The notes: generated from the sequence alone by a model not told the origin. A stretch of 64,000 bases of DNA from Strongylocentrotus purpuratus (GCF_000002235.5 NW_022145612.1:18490360-18554359), one strand, 5' to 3'; shown: positions 53,001 to 56,578, counted from the stretch's first letter. Numbers and translations: made by a program.

Positions 53001-55249
53001 TGTATTACATGTACGCATGTTGTGCTTTGTAAAATCTAGCTGAAGCTAAACTGTCTGCAAAATCAGTTGTTTTAATTATGTAAAATTCACTTTAAATAGA
53101 CCTTATTGCCGATGTGGGATATAAAACAAATATTAACCTCCTTTACTCGGGCAATGGATACAAACTATCATCGCCTCGGTGATCTCGGGGATACCATCAA
53201 GATAGTAGCCCCGAGATCACCTTGGCGATGATAGTTTGCACCATTACCCTCGTAGTCGATTAATATTTGCTTCATTTTGTACATGTATCTAGTTTAATAA
53301 AGTTTCATATTTGATTTAATACTAAAGGAAATACTTTAAAGGTACTATGTCCCATTTGCAGGCCAAAAAAATGAAAAAGTTAAATTCCAACTGCATTTGA
53401 AAGATAATACTAATTTAGAACTTCCCTAAAAAAATTGGGGCTTGAAAATGTCTTCAAGTAAGAAAATAACGACTATTAGTTGTCAAATCAACTTTAGGGC
53501 TATAGAGCCCAAAAGTAATAGTCTTTTCAGACAATTGTACTGAATGGTCATACGTTTTATGCTGCGCAAAGATTCAATCAGTTTAATCTTGGCCATCACA
53601 AGAAGTGGGTTATTGATGTAGACAAATGCTCATGTACCCTTTACAACTCTTTTCATGTATGTTATTACCAAAGAAGAAAAAAAGCCAGTCAGTCACTCAA
53701 TAGTGTCTGACAGTGAAGTCTAGCAAGTAAACGGGTTTCCTTGCATAATTTGAATATAAGGACACTGCTAACGTTTAAATTTCACAGATAGGACATACAT
53801 GACATATTCATAATTCCTGCAAATTAGTTCTACAGCATTTGAGGTTGGCTGCAAAAGGGACATAGTACTTTTAACATAATACATTTATAAATGCTGAAAA
53901 CAAAATTACTTATGAGAACTTGCATTCTTAAAATCTATTTCATCTTCAAAAATATAAAAACATTACTCCTAGTAGATATTGAAAGACTTTCTGTTAACAA
54001 TTACATTTTTTTAAATTTCAAGATTCATTGCTACATTGTTCCAAGATTTAATGTACATGTTAGCTGTCCCATTCATTTGTGAAATGCTTTTTACAAGACT
54101 TTGAAAATGTACCAAAGTGACCCAACCCAGCTCGATCAGTCTCTATTTTTCATCAATGATTAATTATCACAATTTGATATACATGACCCGGTACGTGCCC
54201 TTTTACCACTTTTTTGGTGATCAATTCTATATTTAAAAGGAAAATATGGCTTTACACAAAGATCGATACACCAAAATTTGGAATACAAGCACTTTGCAAA
54301 CATCCTGGTATACAAAGATTGGAATATTTGGTTGATCAAAATGGGGTGTATGTCAGCCTGGAATAGTAAAAGCTGTACTCTCCATGGTATTGTGTTTCTT
54401 CCCAAGAGACAAGAAAGGTACTGGTAGTCAGTTACTGTTACATAAGTAGCTTAAACTGTTTGTTTCCTTGACATAAACATGAGAACACAATTACTTTGAA
54501 ATTAAAAGTCACAAGTATAAGGACTAAAGAAGAAAGGGAAAAATATTTCAGGCATTTCATAGAAAATGTACTTTACCCCCCCCCCCTCCCCTTTAGTGAA
54601 ATGCTCCTCTAATAAATGTTTTTTTGTAATTTGTTTTCATGGTTTAAACTTAATTGACTGGTATATATTGACAAGTCCCTATTTTTATACAATATAATGC
54701 TTATTGTTTTCATACAAACTGTAATGTTTATAGCAGGGTAGCTCTTCTTTTTCTACATGTTATCAATTTTTTTTGCTTTTACTTCAACATGGATATATCA
54801 TTACAATTCTCTGTTACACCCTGTACATCACATACATGTATTCAGAATCATATACTGTATGTAGGGTTGCACTTGAAATCAAATGAACAGTTTCCTCAGA
54901 TTTCACTAAATGAAATAAACCCATCGGACGATACAATAACAACAAAAAATCTTCAACCATTTTTAATAATGGACCATACTGTTAATTCCCTTCAACGCAT
55001 ATGAGAAAGATATGACTGATTAAACTCACATGCAGATTCTCCAGAGGATTTTTGTATTTGCTCCTCTGAAATGGCCTTCTCCAACTTGCCCCTGAGCGTG
55101 ATTTCCTCACCAAACTCGTCTACCCTCCCCTTGTCAACCAGGATGAAATGGGTGTGGTTTGGATCAAGATGGGCGTGGTTTTTGTGTGGTTTGGATACAA
55201 GTGTTTTGCCTTTCTTGGCATCCATGTTGTAGTAAGCTGGGAACGTGCC
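1536..55249 (-). CDS. TRPM2: TRPM2-like cation channel with NUDT9-H domain, 25 exons, partial and disrupted
   Basis: Reading the minus strand through 25 GT-AG exons gives about 1250 continuous residues with matching splice phases. The order is the TRPM homology regions, a pre-S1 segment, S1-S6 with pore, a TRP helix (IWKFQRY), a coiled coil and a NUDT9-H domain with [13 protein letters not shown] and a REFGEE Nudix core. That order is diagnostic of TRPM2, a plasma-membrane Ca2+-permeable channel gated by ADP-ribose and Ca2+. TRPM2 proteins are usually about 1500 residues, so roughly 170-200 N-terminal and 100 C-terminal residues lie outside the window. Oddities are a 357-bp MITE inside exon 12 and a one-base deletion in exon 25, so this haplotype may be non-functional or the assembly may be wrong. 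Introns are large and full of transposons. Family assignment is secure; activity is not shown. Confidence 0.87.
2165..2625 (+). repeat. Family 3 repeat units, three tandem copies
   Basis: Three diverged units of about 148-154 bp with 'attctgtgtagaa' at 2222, 2376 and 2524. Each is followed by 'gcaaaccaaatcaaa' or a diverged form and a 'gagaagaagc'-like block. This core matches 1-200 and 26770-26850. Confidence 0.7.
2626..3093 (+). repeat. Family 4 hairpin-ended repeat, copy 1
   Basis: Two units about 190 bp apart each carry TGACCTTTGACCT (2669, 2859) and end in 'aaaacttaaccttaggttaag'. A GC-rich stretch follows, then a hairpin 3060-3089 (tgtctcgc...gcgagaca), then aaaaa. The copy at 3350-3805 has the same layout. 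Confidence 0.75.
3350..3805 (+). repeat. Family 4 hairpin-ended repeat, copy 2
   Basis: Two units about 184 bp apart with TGACCTTTGACCT (3399, 3583), then 'gccgccgtcaccgg', hairpin 3771-3801 (tgtctcgc...gcgagaca) and aaaaa. It lies 190 bp from exon 24, in the intron between exons 24 and 25. Confidence 0.75.
3994..4102 (-). CDS. TRPM2: TRPM2-like exon 24 (NUDT9-H)
   Basis: Acceptor TTTGACAG, donor GTAAGT. It encodes [20 protein letters not shown] and [16 protein letters not shown], the beta strands leading into the Nudix box. It ends in phase 0 between the two glycines of 'PGG'. Confidence 0.93.
4370..4860. repeat. Homopolymer-rich repeat with a 58-base C tract
   Basis: An unbroken run of 58 C spans 4425-4482. 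It is preceded by G-rich sequence (gggggtgggggtgggtgggg) and followed by A runs and further C runs near 4559-4571, 4650-4664 and 4733-4744. Proline- or glycine-rich ORFs here are translation artefacts. The G-rich strand could form quadruplexes. Confidence 0.85.
4994..5080 (-). CDS. TRPM2: TRPM2-like exon 23 (NUDT9-H)
   Basis: Acceptor TTTGCAG, donor AG/GTAAAC. It encodes [20 protein letters not shown] followed by HAADPIATR, the most conserved part of NUDT9-H. Phase joins to exons 22 and 24. Confidence 0.95.
5533..6255 (+). repeat. Family 1 hairpin-type repeat, copy A
   Basis: The 5' end has the palindrome gactgcacgcagtc (5545-5558) and 'tgatgcctccgtca'. The core has tandem units of about 143 bp ('gagccc' at 5811 and 5955, then 6098). 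The 3' end has 'ggacggacaacccgaaaacat' but lacks the terminal hairpin seen in other copies, passing directly into aaaa. It lies in the intron between exons 22 and 23. Confidence 0.78.
6376..6572 (-). CDS. TRPM2: TRPM2-like exon 22 (NUDT9-H)
   Basis: Acceptor TCCACCAG, donor CT/GTGAGT. It encodes [25 protein letters not shown] and [17 protein letters not shown]. These match the N-terminal NUDT9 core, including 'GP.WADID' and 'RRS..G.Y.I.DG.PLN'. Confidence 0.93.
7242..7396 (-). CDS. TRPM2: TRPM2-like exon 21 (NUDT9-H start)
   Basis: Acceptor CTTTGTAG, donor GTAAGT. It encodes [20 protein letters not shown] and DDKVPWE. The 'YPG...[12 protein letters not shown]' signature is shared by NUDT9 and the TRPM2 NUDT9-H domain. 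Phase 0 at its end. Confidence 0.93.
7935..8055 (-). CDS. TRPM2: TRPM2-like exon 20
   Basis: Acceptor CATTGTAG, donor GTATAT. It encodes [20 protein letters not shown] and a linker ([14 protein letters not shown]), joining the coiled coil to the NUDT9-H domain. Confidence 0.82.
8504..8579 (-). CDS. TRPM2: TRPM2-like exon 19 (coiled coil)
   Basis: Acceptor GTGCACAG, donor GTAAGT. It encodes [20 protein letters not shown], part of the C-terminal pole and coiled-coil region. It ends in phase 0. Confidence 0.8.
9092..9625. mobile_element. TTAA-flanked MITE 1
   Basis: TTAA at 9088-9091 and 9626-9629 bracket inverted ends agggatagttgagttctgtt / aacagaacccaactatcctt. The interior is related to 51666-52183. 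There is no coding capacity. TTAA duplication is the rule for Kolobok- and piggyBac-type transposases. Confidence 0.8.
10007..10139 (-). CDS. TRPM2: TRPM2-like exon 18
   Basis: Acceptor CTTTGTAG, donor AG/GTTGGT. It encodes [20 protein letters not shown] and [13 protein letters not shown], matching the TRPM2 post-TRP connecting helix ('W..Y...Y'). Phase joins to exons 17 and 19. Confidence 0.85.
10563..11525 (+). repeat. Family 1 hairpin-type repeat, copy B (complete)
   Basis: 5' palindrome gactgcgcgcagtc (10576-10589), then 'atgatgcctccgcca'. There are six 'ggttcttgagat' landmarks at 10648, 10805, 10963, 11121, 11278 and 11435, a very regular 157-158 bp period, with DR1-type TGACCTTTGACCT in most units. 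It ends in 'ggacaacccgaaaacat' and a hairpin at 11489-11522 (atgcctccg...ttc...cggaggcat) followed by aaaaa. This is the best complete copy in the window. Confidence 0.87.
11550..11770 (+). pseudogene. Possible Crypton-like first exon
   Basis: The reading frame contains [20 protein letters not shown] and LTARTPKRV, followed directly by a good donor context (gtacgtg). The arrangement resembles the start of the Crypton protein at 48.1 kb ('[21 protein letters not shown]'): Met-Ala, an RF, then an acidic helix and a basic end. No downstream exon was found on this strand. It may be an exon fragment only. Confidence 0.4.
11702..12680 (+). repeat. Tandem duplication of about 489 bp
   Basis: The block starting 'gacatgctgacagcaagaac' at 11705 recurs at 12194 with few differences and continues for about 480 bp. 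The second copy includes only the last part of the exon-like sequence at 11705. Confidence 0.85.
12657..12821. repeat. 165-bp palindromic (foldback) element
   Basis: Left arm 'agtattaatgactgcttt...agaaatagttgttttt' and right arm are reverse complements through a centre near 12738 (cctcggcacgcctcggg). It lies in the intron between exons 17 and 18. No protein is encoded. Confidence 0.85.
12908..13120. repeat. 213-bp inverted repeat with arms near 90 bp
   Basis: The left arm beginning actatgaacatgactgac and the right arm ending gtcagtcatgttcatagt are nearly perfect reverse complements, separated by about 35 bp. Consistent with a small foldback MITE. ORFs seen here are the two arms translated. 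Confidence 0.88.
13309..13502 (-). CDS. TRPM2: TRPM2-like exon 17 (TRP helix)
   Basis: Acceptor TTGTGCAG, donor GTAAGC. It encodes [20 protein letters not shown] and then [20 protein letters not shown]: the TRP helix with 'IWKFQRY' and the following membrane-associated helix. It ends one base into a Lys codon. Confidence 0.93.
13930..14077 (-). CDS. TRPM2: TRPM2-like exon 16 (outer pore and S6)
   Basis: Acceptor TCTATAG, donor GTCAGT. It encodes [20 protein letters not shown] (outer pore loop with two cysteines, as in TRPM2) and [14 protein letters not shown] (the S6 gate motif). It ends two bases into the Ser of 'MFSYTF'. Confidence 0.93.
14381..14555 (-). CDS. TRPM2: TRPM2-like exon 15 (S5 and pore helix)
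   Basis: Acceptor CCTGTCAG, donor GTAATG. It encodes [20 protein letters not shown] (S5), a turret with an NET sequon, and [14 protein letters not shown] around the pore helix and selectivity filter. It ends one base into a Gly codon. Confidence 0.92.
15302..15547 (-). CDS. TRPM2: TRPM2-like exon 14 (S3 and S4)
   Basis: 82 codons in phase 0, acceptor CATACAG, donor GTCAGT. It contains [19 protein letters not shown] (S3, with the conserved 'WN..D' that helps bind Ca2+ in TRPM2), [20 protein letters not shown] (S4) and the linker start KLIMIQRM. All features match TRPM. Confidence 0.93.
16160..16282 (-). CDS. TRPM2: TRPM2-like exon 13 (S1 and S2)
   Basis: 41 codons in phase 0, acceptor AACTACAG, donor GTAATG. 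It encodes [18 protein letters not shown] (S1) and [18 protein letters not shown] (S2), with the TRPM 'E.R' end of S2. It is separated from exon 12 by 11.6 kb of intron, almost all retroelement. Confidence 0.92.
16774..16946 (+). repeat. 5' LTR of the gypsy element, upstream part
   Basis: LTR start TGTCATGAATATG. It continues at 22692-22719 after the inserted Ngaro element. It carries an 18-bp internal tandem duplication (gaactggagtgatttctc twice, 16902-16937) absent from the 3' LTR remnant. Confidence 0.8.
16947..17224 (+). repeat. Split direct repeat A1
   Basis: 278 bp, starting ataaaatttaaagag, with one visible mismatch to A2 (attcactcgc versus attcacgcgc). Near identity suggests a young insertion. 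Confidence 0.9.
17307..17845 (+). pseudogene. Ngaro tyrosine recombinase, C-terminal part, broken
   Basis: Frame one (17307-17588) covers the middle of the recombinase ([26 protein letters not shown]). After a one-base frameshift near 17583 the second frame reads [11 protein letters not shown] and then [20 protein letters not shown], including the catalytic His-x-x-Arg, and [10 protein letters not shown]. The next codon is TAA (17843-17845) where the family has the nucleophilic Tyr. The N-terminal part and the upstream reverse transcriptase are missing. Confidence 0.8.
17880..18090 (-). repeat. Probable LINE 3'-end fragment
   Basis: On the minus strand the sequence ends in repeated AATCA pentamers (+ strand ttgatttgattt at 17887-17912) preceded by 'tacctggcg', like the A-rich pentamer tails of echinoderm CR1-type LINEs. 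It sits directly after the recombinase ORF. A 250-codon minus-strand ORF here is incidental. Confidence 0.45.
18240..19925. repeat. Non-coding repeat-derived interior of the Ngaro element
   Basis: Blocks 18240-18440 and 19670-19920 are diverged direct repeats ('gtgaccttgatg', 'gaaagaaaggcct', 'caagcact'). Between them are motifs such as 'ggtatcatt(a/c)gaaag' and 'aaaatggcg'. No reading frame stands out. This may be a captured repeat filling the place of the deleted pol. Confidence 0.45.
20087..20636 (+). pseudogene. SGNH/GDSL-type hydrolase ORF of the Ngaro element
   Basis: A splice acceptor (ttttgtccacag, ending 20086) precedes a frame reading [15 protein letters not shown] (block I, catalytic Ser), [14 protein letters not shown] (block III, Gly-Thr-Asn-Asp), then after a frameshift near 20430 [16 protein letters not shown] (block V, catalytic Asp/His) and a stop at 20634. 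SGNH hydrolase ORFs are known in Ngaro and in some CR1-type retroelements; their role there is unclear. All catalytic blocks survive; the reading frame does not. Confidence 0.82.
21170..21450 (+). repeat. Split direct repeat B1
   Basis: 281 bp matching B2, starting ggggggcctagcataac and ending accgtgaata, directly abutting A2. It contains two copies of 'aggcatcactcgatttnatagg' style sub-repeats. Confidence 0.88.
21451..21728 (+). repeat. Split direct repeat A2
   Basis: 278 bp, one visible mismatch to A1. It directly follows B1, giving the B-A junction expected of a circular intermediate. Confidence 0.88.
21729..22410 (+). other. 682-bp spacer between A2 and B2
   Basis: Not expected in a canonical split-repeat end. 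It holds an extra copy of the 'aggcatcactcgattt' sub-repeat and 'tttggcctggtcgcacatca' (21949-21968), which is also inside the recombinase region (17391-17410). It may be the remnant interior of a second, tandem element. Confidence 0.6.
22411..22691 (+). repeat. Split direct repeat B2
   Basis: 281 bp matching B1 except for small differences (agccgtgaata versus aaccgtgaata at the end). Its end joins directly to the interrupted LTR sequence acctgtgatt. Confidence 0.88.
22692..22740 (+). other. End of 5' LTR and primer-binding site
   Basis: The LTR ends gatgtgaca at 22719. tggcgacgaggat at 22721-22733 is the tRNA primer-binding site form typical of SURL/Mag-type Ty3/gypsy elements. Confidence 0.75.
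22770..23530 (+). pseudogene. gypsy gag remnant
   Basis: Several frames joined by shifts and stops show a capsid-like segment ([20 protein letters not shown]) and a degenerate zinc-knuckle region near 23390-23500. In-frame stops occur near 23133 and 23190. It is recognisable only in pieces. Confidence 0.65.
23560..26060 (+). pseudogene. gypsy pol remnant: protease, RT, RNase H, integrase
   Basis: The order is protease (Asp-Ser-Gly near 23763), reverse transcriptase 24025-24935 ([12 protein letters not shown], catalytic region ISDDIIIHA), RNase H 24928-25360 ([20 protein letters not shown]) and integrase 25317-26060 (zinc-binding His/His/Cys/Cys, then two Asp of the DDE triad). Frames change near 24480, 24930 and 25315 and there are stops. 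Integrase stops at 'YSDNG', before the catalytic Glu, where unrelated repeat sequence begins. Confidence 0.88.
26060..26117 (+). repeat. Family 1 3' terminal module alone
   Basis: 'cgggacaacccgaaaacat' followed by hairpin 26083-26112 (atgcctccg-gctacttcgtaa-cggaggcat) and aaaaa. This 3' end is joined straight onto truncated integrase coding sequence with no family 1 core. Confidence 0.8.
26118..26765. other. Unassigned sequence within the disrupted gypsy element
   Basis: AT-rich, with no recognisable protein, LTR or repeat ends. ORFs are short and unlike any family I know. Confidence 0.4.
26767..26926 (+). repeat. Family 3 hairpin-ended repeat, 3' end
   Basis: 'cctagccctatcatatgaaac' and 'atcaaaatcggttgaaaaat' match 2551-2605. 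They are followed by ggacggacggacg and a strong hairpin at 26890-26920 (agctcatc-gggcccttcgggcc-ggatgagct), then aaaaaa. Confidence 0.8.
26927..27820. repeat. Unassigned AT-rich sequence with degenerate repeats
   Basis: A phrase 'tcggagaggacattttttgacac' recurs in diverged form near 27062, 27227 and 27404. No coding sequence recognised. It replaces the end of pol and most of the 3' LTR. Confidence 0.45.
27821..27889 (+). repeat. 3' LTR remnant of the gypsy element
   Basis: 69 bp matching the end of the 5' LTR, ending gatgtgaca, with the site of the Ngaro insertion uninterrupted (ttcatttaacctgtg). It differs by one substitution and by lacking the 18-bp duplication. Confidence 0.85.
27898..28432 (-). 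CDS. TRPM2: TRPM2-like exon 12, interrupted by a MITE
   Basis: Acceptor TTGTCAG at 28433, donor GTAAGTAT at 27897-27890. Coding segments 28356-28432 and 27898-27992 encode an acidic linker ([13 protein letters not shown]) and [20 protein letters not shown], the pre-S1 motif of TRPM. Between them lies a 357-bp element with 13-bp inverted ends and a 6-bp duplication of exon sequence. Read straight through, the frame hits a stop soon after entering the insert. Without the insert the exon is 172 bp and keeps the frame between exons 11 and 13. Confidence 0.88.
27993..28349. mobile_element. 357-bp MITE inserted in coding exon 12
   Basis: Perfect 13-bp terminal inverted repeats catacctgccaac/gttggcaggtatg bound the element. 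It is flanked by a 6-bp direct repeat ctagcc (27987-27992 and 28350-28355) that is part of the exon reading frame. The interior is AT-rich and non-coding. The superfamily is uncertain because a 6-bp target duplication is not decisive. Confidence 0.88.
29200..30245 (-). pseudogene. CR1/jockey-like LINE, 3' part
   Basis: On the minus strand: KYADD at about 30236, then after a frameshift [20 protein letters not shown], then after another shift [19 protein letters not shown] and a C-terminus ending near 29541. The 3' tail is CAATT pentamers at 29203-29222. It is 5'-truncated with at least two frameshifts. Confidence 0.88.
31213..31372. repeat. Small inverted-repeat element
   Basis: Ends 'tatcggaatgggcctgctgcgat' (split over 31213-31240) and 'atctgcagcaggcccctttcgata' are reverse complements with few mismatches. 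No coding. Confidence 0.5.
32185..32312. repeat. Inverted repeat built on ccatggttaccatgg
   Basis: Arms 'gtccaaattacc...ccatggtatcaaacaatg' and its reverse complement, with a short centre. Each arm itself carries palindromic ggttaccatgg motifs. Confidence 0.7.
32610..32671 (-). CDS. TRPM2: TRPM2-like exon 11 (linker)
   Basis: Acceptor TTTCAG, donor AA/GTTAGT. It encodes a short polar linker, [20 protein letters not shown]. The sequence is not conserved, but its phase (ending two bases into a Lys codon) joins exactly to exon 12. Confidence 0.68.
33891..33986 (-). CDS. TRPM2: TRPM2-like exon 10
   Basis: A 32-codon phase-0 exon with acceptor TCTATAG and donor GTGAGT. It encodes [20 protein letters not shown], the pre-S1 helix with 'FPPLI', followed by a charged linker ([13 protein letters not shown]). 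Confidence 0.85.
34655..34880 (-). CDS. TRPM2: TRPM2-like exon 9
   Basis: Acceptor TCTCTTAG, donor CAC/GTAATA, a moderately weak donor. It encodes [20 protein letters not shown] and then [20 protein letters not shown], ending [13 protein letters not shown]. The 'W.NSTCL.LAV' and 'Q..LT.IWMG' motifs are conserved in TRPM channels before the transmembrane region. The donor was chosen because it alone restores phase 0 for exon 10. Confidence 0.88.
34985..35462. repeat. A/T-run element with diverged end repeats
   Basis: A run of about 30 A (34990-35020) and a run of T (35409-35424) are associated with related direct phrases 'gctgcataggccacacccc' (34956) and 'gctgcaaaggccgcacccg' (35433). No reliable coding. 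Nature unknown. Confidence 0.4.
35561..35705. repeat. Short inverted-terminal element (MITE-like)
   Basis: Ends 'gggccctatttcataaaaac' and 'gtttaatgaaacagggattg' form inverted termini, with an inner 'ttggtatcaataacaag' / 'cttgttattgataacaag' relation. About 145 bp, non-coding. Confidence 0.6.
36300..36504 (-). CDS. TRPM2: TRPM2-like exon 8
   Basis: Acceptor AATTTCAG, donor GTAAGT. It encodes [20 protein letters not shown] and then [18 protein letters not shown], a strong match to the TRPM family segment 'ELFLWAVLQ.R.EMA..LWE.G....A.AL'. Phases agree with exons 7 and 9. Confidence 0.93.
36505..38615. other. Intron 7 sequence without recognised genes
   Basis: AT-rich intron between exons 7 and 8. 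It contains a C run (36970-36979) and a purine-rich stretch (38225-38390, gag/aag-rich). ORFs up to about 70 codons show no family motifs. Confidence 0.5.
38620..39121. mobile_element. TTAA-flanked MITE 2
   Basis: TTAA at 38616-38619 and 39122-39125 flank inverted ends aggtaatacaaagttttgg / aaactttgtaatacct. About 502 bp, non-coding. Confidence 0.78.
39415..39836 (+). pseudogene. LINE 3' end, plus strand
   Basis: [20 protein letters not shown] then YKKYLMDVY is the last block of a jockey/CR1-like reverse transcriptase protein. A UTR follows and a tail aattgaattgaattgaa at 39817-39833. It is orientated against the host gene and 5'-truncated. Confidence 0.7.
39990..40720 (+). repeat. Family 1 hairpin-type repeat, copy C
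   Basis: Core units at about 142-152 bp ('gagccc' at 40191, 40333, 40485), each with TGACCTTTGACCT or nearly so. It ends ggacaacccgaaaacat and hairpin 40687-40716 (atgcctccggctac-ttt-gtagcggaggcat), then aaaa. The 5' palindrome is missing. Confidence 0.8.
40981..41191 (-). CDS. TRPM2: TRPM2-like exon 7
   Basis: Acceptor ATTTCAAG, donor GTGAGT. It encodes [14 protein letters not shown] followed by a long acidic stretch ([19 protein letters not shown]), then MPA. The 'L..VG.VI..LM' motif and the acidic linker fit the variable loop in TRPM homology region 3/4. It ends one base into an Asn codon. Confidence 0.8.
41687..41734 (-). CDS. TRPM2: TRPM2-like exon 6 (small)
   Basis: A 48-bp phase-0 exon between acceptor TTTCACAG and donor GTATAAG. 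It encodes 16 mostly basic residues ([16 protein letters not shown]). The sequence itself is not diagnostic. I include it because both splice sites are good and it keeps the frame between exons 5 and 7. Confidence 0.65.
42280..42790 (+). repeat. Tandem repeat with unit near 118 bp
   Basis: About four units marked by 'gcgaagcgcggaagctntgac' (near 42357, 42467, 42577, 42677), each with 'attagagaaagaagacgattngttg'. A long ORF through it is incidental. Confidence 0.8.
43260..44031. mobile_element. TTAA-flanked MITE 3 with long inverted repeats
   Basis: TTAA at 43256-43259 and 44032-44035 flank terminal inverted repeats of roughly 120 bp, starting aggacaagtccactcga / tcgagtggacttgggct. About 772 bp, no transposase. 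Confidence 0.85.
44520..44654 (-). CDS. TRPM2: TRPM2-like exon 5
   Basis: Exactly 45 codons in phase 0, with acceptor TTTGCAG and donor GTATTT. It encodes [20 protein letters not shown] and [20 protein letters not shown], the helical-repeat segment typical of TRPM ('ALV.DRVDFVKLLLENGV'). Confidence 0.92.
44839..45224. mobile_element. TTAA-flanked MITE 4
   Basis: TTAA at 44835-44838 and 45225-45228; inverted ends agatgaagttgagttctgg / ccagaactcaaccttctct. 386 bp, non-coding, 105 bp from exon 4. Confidence 0.8.
45330..45430 (-). CDS. TRPM2: TRPM2-like exon 4
   Basis: Acceptor TTCTTAG, donor GTAAGA. It encodes [20 protein letters not shown] and then [13 protein letters not shown], the well-conserved TRPM motif 'L.LALAWNRVDIAKSEIF' of homology region 3. 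It ends in phase 0. Confidence 0.92.
45723..45862. repeat. 140-bp palindromic element
   Basis: Arms of about 60 bp (aatattgactgg...ccatattgccct and its complement) around a centre at 45793-45800. It resembles in form, though not in sequence, the foldbacks at 12657-12821 and 53115-53283. Confidence 0.82.
46160..48167 (-). pseudogene. Crypton tyrosine-recombinase locus (DUF3504-like)
   Basis: Starts ATG at 48167 ([20 protein letters not shown]). An in-frame TGA lies at 48058-48060. Then [20 protein letters not shown], the hallmark [25 protein letters not shown] (first catalytic Arg) and TNHCVRAT (His-x-x-Arg) near 47318. The sequence then breaks and resumes near 46745 with a segment reading VSGHNNE and, after a one-base shift, [13 protein letters not shown], the block with the nucleophilic Tyr. 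An intron between about 46750 and 47290 is plausible. The C-terminal tail runs to 46160. Crypton recombinases move DNA as circles; host genes such as KIAA1958 descend from them. This copy looks dead. Confidence 0.78.
48505..48720 (+). repeat. GATGATGGTGAT microsatellite
   Basis: Imperfect tga/ggt trinucleotide array just downstream of exon 3. The poly-histidine ORF on the other strand is an artefact. Confidence 0.9.
48725..48924 (-). CDS. TRPM2: TRPM2-like exon 3
   Basis: Acceptor TCTTCAG, donor GTATTG. It encodes [20 protein letters not shown] and ends [13 protein letters not shown], matching the region after the SLOG domain in TRPM proteins (motif around 'D..ILTALLK'). It completes the Val codon split with exon 2 and ends one base into an Ala codon. 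A GATGATGGT microsatellite lies just downstream in the intron. Confidence 0.85.
49087..49585. mobile_element. 499-bp MITE with 5-bp target duplication
   Basis: Inverted ends aggctgttcacaccg / cggtctgaacagcct, flanked by ctaag at 49082-49086 and 49586-49590. Inside, 49115-49163 is a perfect 23-bp stem (tgggcggaccgtggatcgcg...) with a 3-base loop, and 'gatagcg' motifs recur. Non-coding. Confidence 0.8.
49735..50210 (+). repeat. Tandem duplication of about 235 bp
   Basis: 'ctatgcataaatct' and 'cagggtgcaataaagtag' appear at 49782-49815 and again at 50005-50038. 'gacttgacatacagaaccgg' and a CT-rich tract are repeated likewise. Confidence 0.8.
50211..51660. other. Intron 2 sequence without recognised genes
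   Basis: AT-rich. A pyrimidine-rich stretch at 51180-51400 (cttt/ctct-rich) is the only notable composition. No convincing ORF. Confidence 0.5.
51666..52183. mobile_element. TTAA-flanked MITE 5, related to MITE 1
   Basis: TTAA at 51662-51665 and 52184-52187. The interior closely follows 9092-9625 ('atgccttcaaagt', 'gtgcccttttag', 'tgtgtagcgccctct'). 518 bp, non-coding. Confidence 0.8.
52492..52660 (-). CDS. TRPM2: TRPM2-like exon 2 (N-terminal homology region)
   Basis: Acceptor CTTTCAG, donor GTAAGC. The exon encodes [20 protein letters not shown] and then [20 protein letters not shown], the classic glycine-rich Rossmann-like core of TRPM homology region 1/2. It begins in phase 1 and ends in phase 2, which matches both neighbours. 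Confidence 0.9.
53115..53283. repeat. Imperfect palindrome
   Basis: 'caaactatcatcgcc', 'ggtgatctcgggg' and 'caaatattaa' in the left arm recur as reverse complements in the right arm around 53200. Probably a foldback element. Confidence 0.75.
53340..53870. mobile_element. TTAA-flanked MITE 6
   Basis: TTAA at 53336-53339 and 53871-53874; inverted ends aggtactatgtccc / gggacatagtactt. The right half (53610-53800) is related to 59760-59975. Confidence 0.82.
55030..55249 (-). CDS. TRPM2: TRPM2-like exon 1 of window (N-terminal homology region)
   Basis: The acceptor AACAG lies at 55250 and the donor GTGAGT below 55030. The exon encodes [10 protein letters not shown] followed by [20 protein letters not shown], the signature of the nucleotide-binding SLOG/LSDAT-like N-terminal domain of TRPM channels. 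It ends with one base of a Ser codon completed by the next exon. Earlier exons coding for the start of this domain were not found up to 64000. Confidence 0.88.
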
Positions 55250-55884
55250 CTGTTCAGTTAGAAGAGGGAGGAAGTAAATCAATGTGAGTTGACACTTTTT
55301 AAAGAAAAATATCACCAAATTGTCCCTTTAACAAAAGATCAATATGAAGACAACACTTTTTGTTAAGTCATCATGATCTGTTTTTATGCAGTTTATCTGA
55401 TACAAATAAACACAATAAACACAAAAATATCCTTACAGAATTTTAAAATCAAAGTTATTTCAGGATCTCCAATTCTTAGACAAAACTTCCAGAATGACAA
55501 ATGGTTCATGTGCACTATTAAGATTTTACCCCGAGGTCAAAAGGAAACAATTTATCCTTAAAGATTATACGATTGACAGGCATTTCATAGCCCTGAATTC
55601 TAGACAAATCTGGTTAAAATGATAGATCAACTCAATGAAAACCTTTTCATTAGATCACTGTAAGTTCATGAATTCTTAGACAAATCCGCTACAAGGACAG
55701 AGTAAGTCATGAAAAACAGTCTGACACATATCTTACATTTGAGAATATCTAAAATCTTTCAACACTGTATTGTTACATAAAAAAAAATTTCATGACAGCA
55801 TTCTGTCATTGCCTAAATATCACATCATTGATTGAATTTCTATTATTACTGGTATAAATGATAGTAAACATTCTTTTTCTTTCC
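55250..55884. other. Upstream intron sequence, nothing recognised
   Basis: Expected to be intron before exon 1 of the window. AT-rich, no exon matching the preceding part of the SLOG domain, and no repeat ends that I can define. Confidence 0.45.
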
Positions 55885-55888
55885 TTAA

Positions 55889-56578
55889 CCCTATCTAGCC
55901 CGGGCTATTTTGAAACTGCATAGCCCGGGAACCCCACCCCCTTATGATCTCGGCAGTTGAACGGCCGATCGGCGCAAAAATGTGCATGCATGTCAAGTGA
56001 AGTGTATAGATTACTATGGTAATTTTTTTTGTTGTTGAAAAATTCACTCATTTGCATATTTATGCAAATAAGTTAGTAAAATTCACATTTTTACCATTAA
56101 ATCATATATTCTTCATATTTAATCATGAGTTTGCACTACATTCTTAAGACCATTTGGGATAATATTACATCAACAAAAATTGGAAGATCCAGGTTATTCC
56201 TTTTGTTTTCTATTGATTTGATAATTTCTTACGTATTTCTTTTTAATTTATGTAGTTTAATGTTTTTGTTGTTTTATTTAAATTCTAACTATAATTTAAC
56301 TATTTTGAACCCCAAAATAAACACCTTAACTATAAACAAGACCAAATAACCAATGTTTATCTCCATATGTTTTGTACACAAATCACAAAAATGAGCGATT
56401 TGGGGGCTGACATGCAAAGACAAAAGGTCATGTGACTTTGTAACGATAGGTCCAATTTTCAAAAAAATTATTTCAAAAGATGCGCAAGATATAAAATAAA
56501 AAAGTAATAAAATTTCAGTGCAAGATTCTTTGGCGTTAAAAAATTATCGCGAAAAATGAAGAGGGGAGCTAGATAGGG
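55889..56578. mobile_element. TTAA-flanked MITE 7, piggyBac-like ends
   Basis: TTAA at 55885-55888 and 56579-56582; inverted ends ccctatctagcccgg / agctagataggg. Ends beginning CCC next to TTAA fit the piggyBac superfamily. 690 bp, no transposase. Confidence 0.82.
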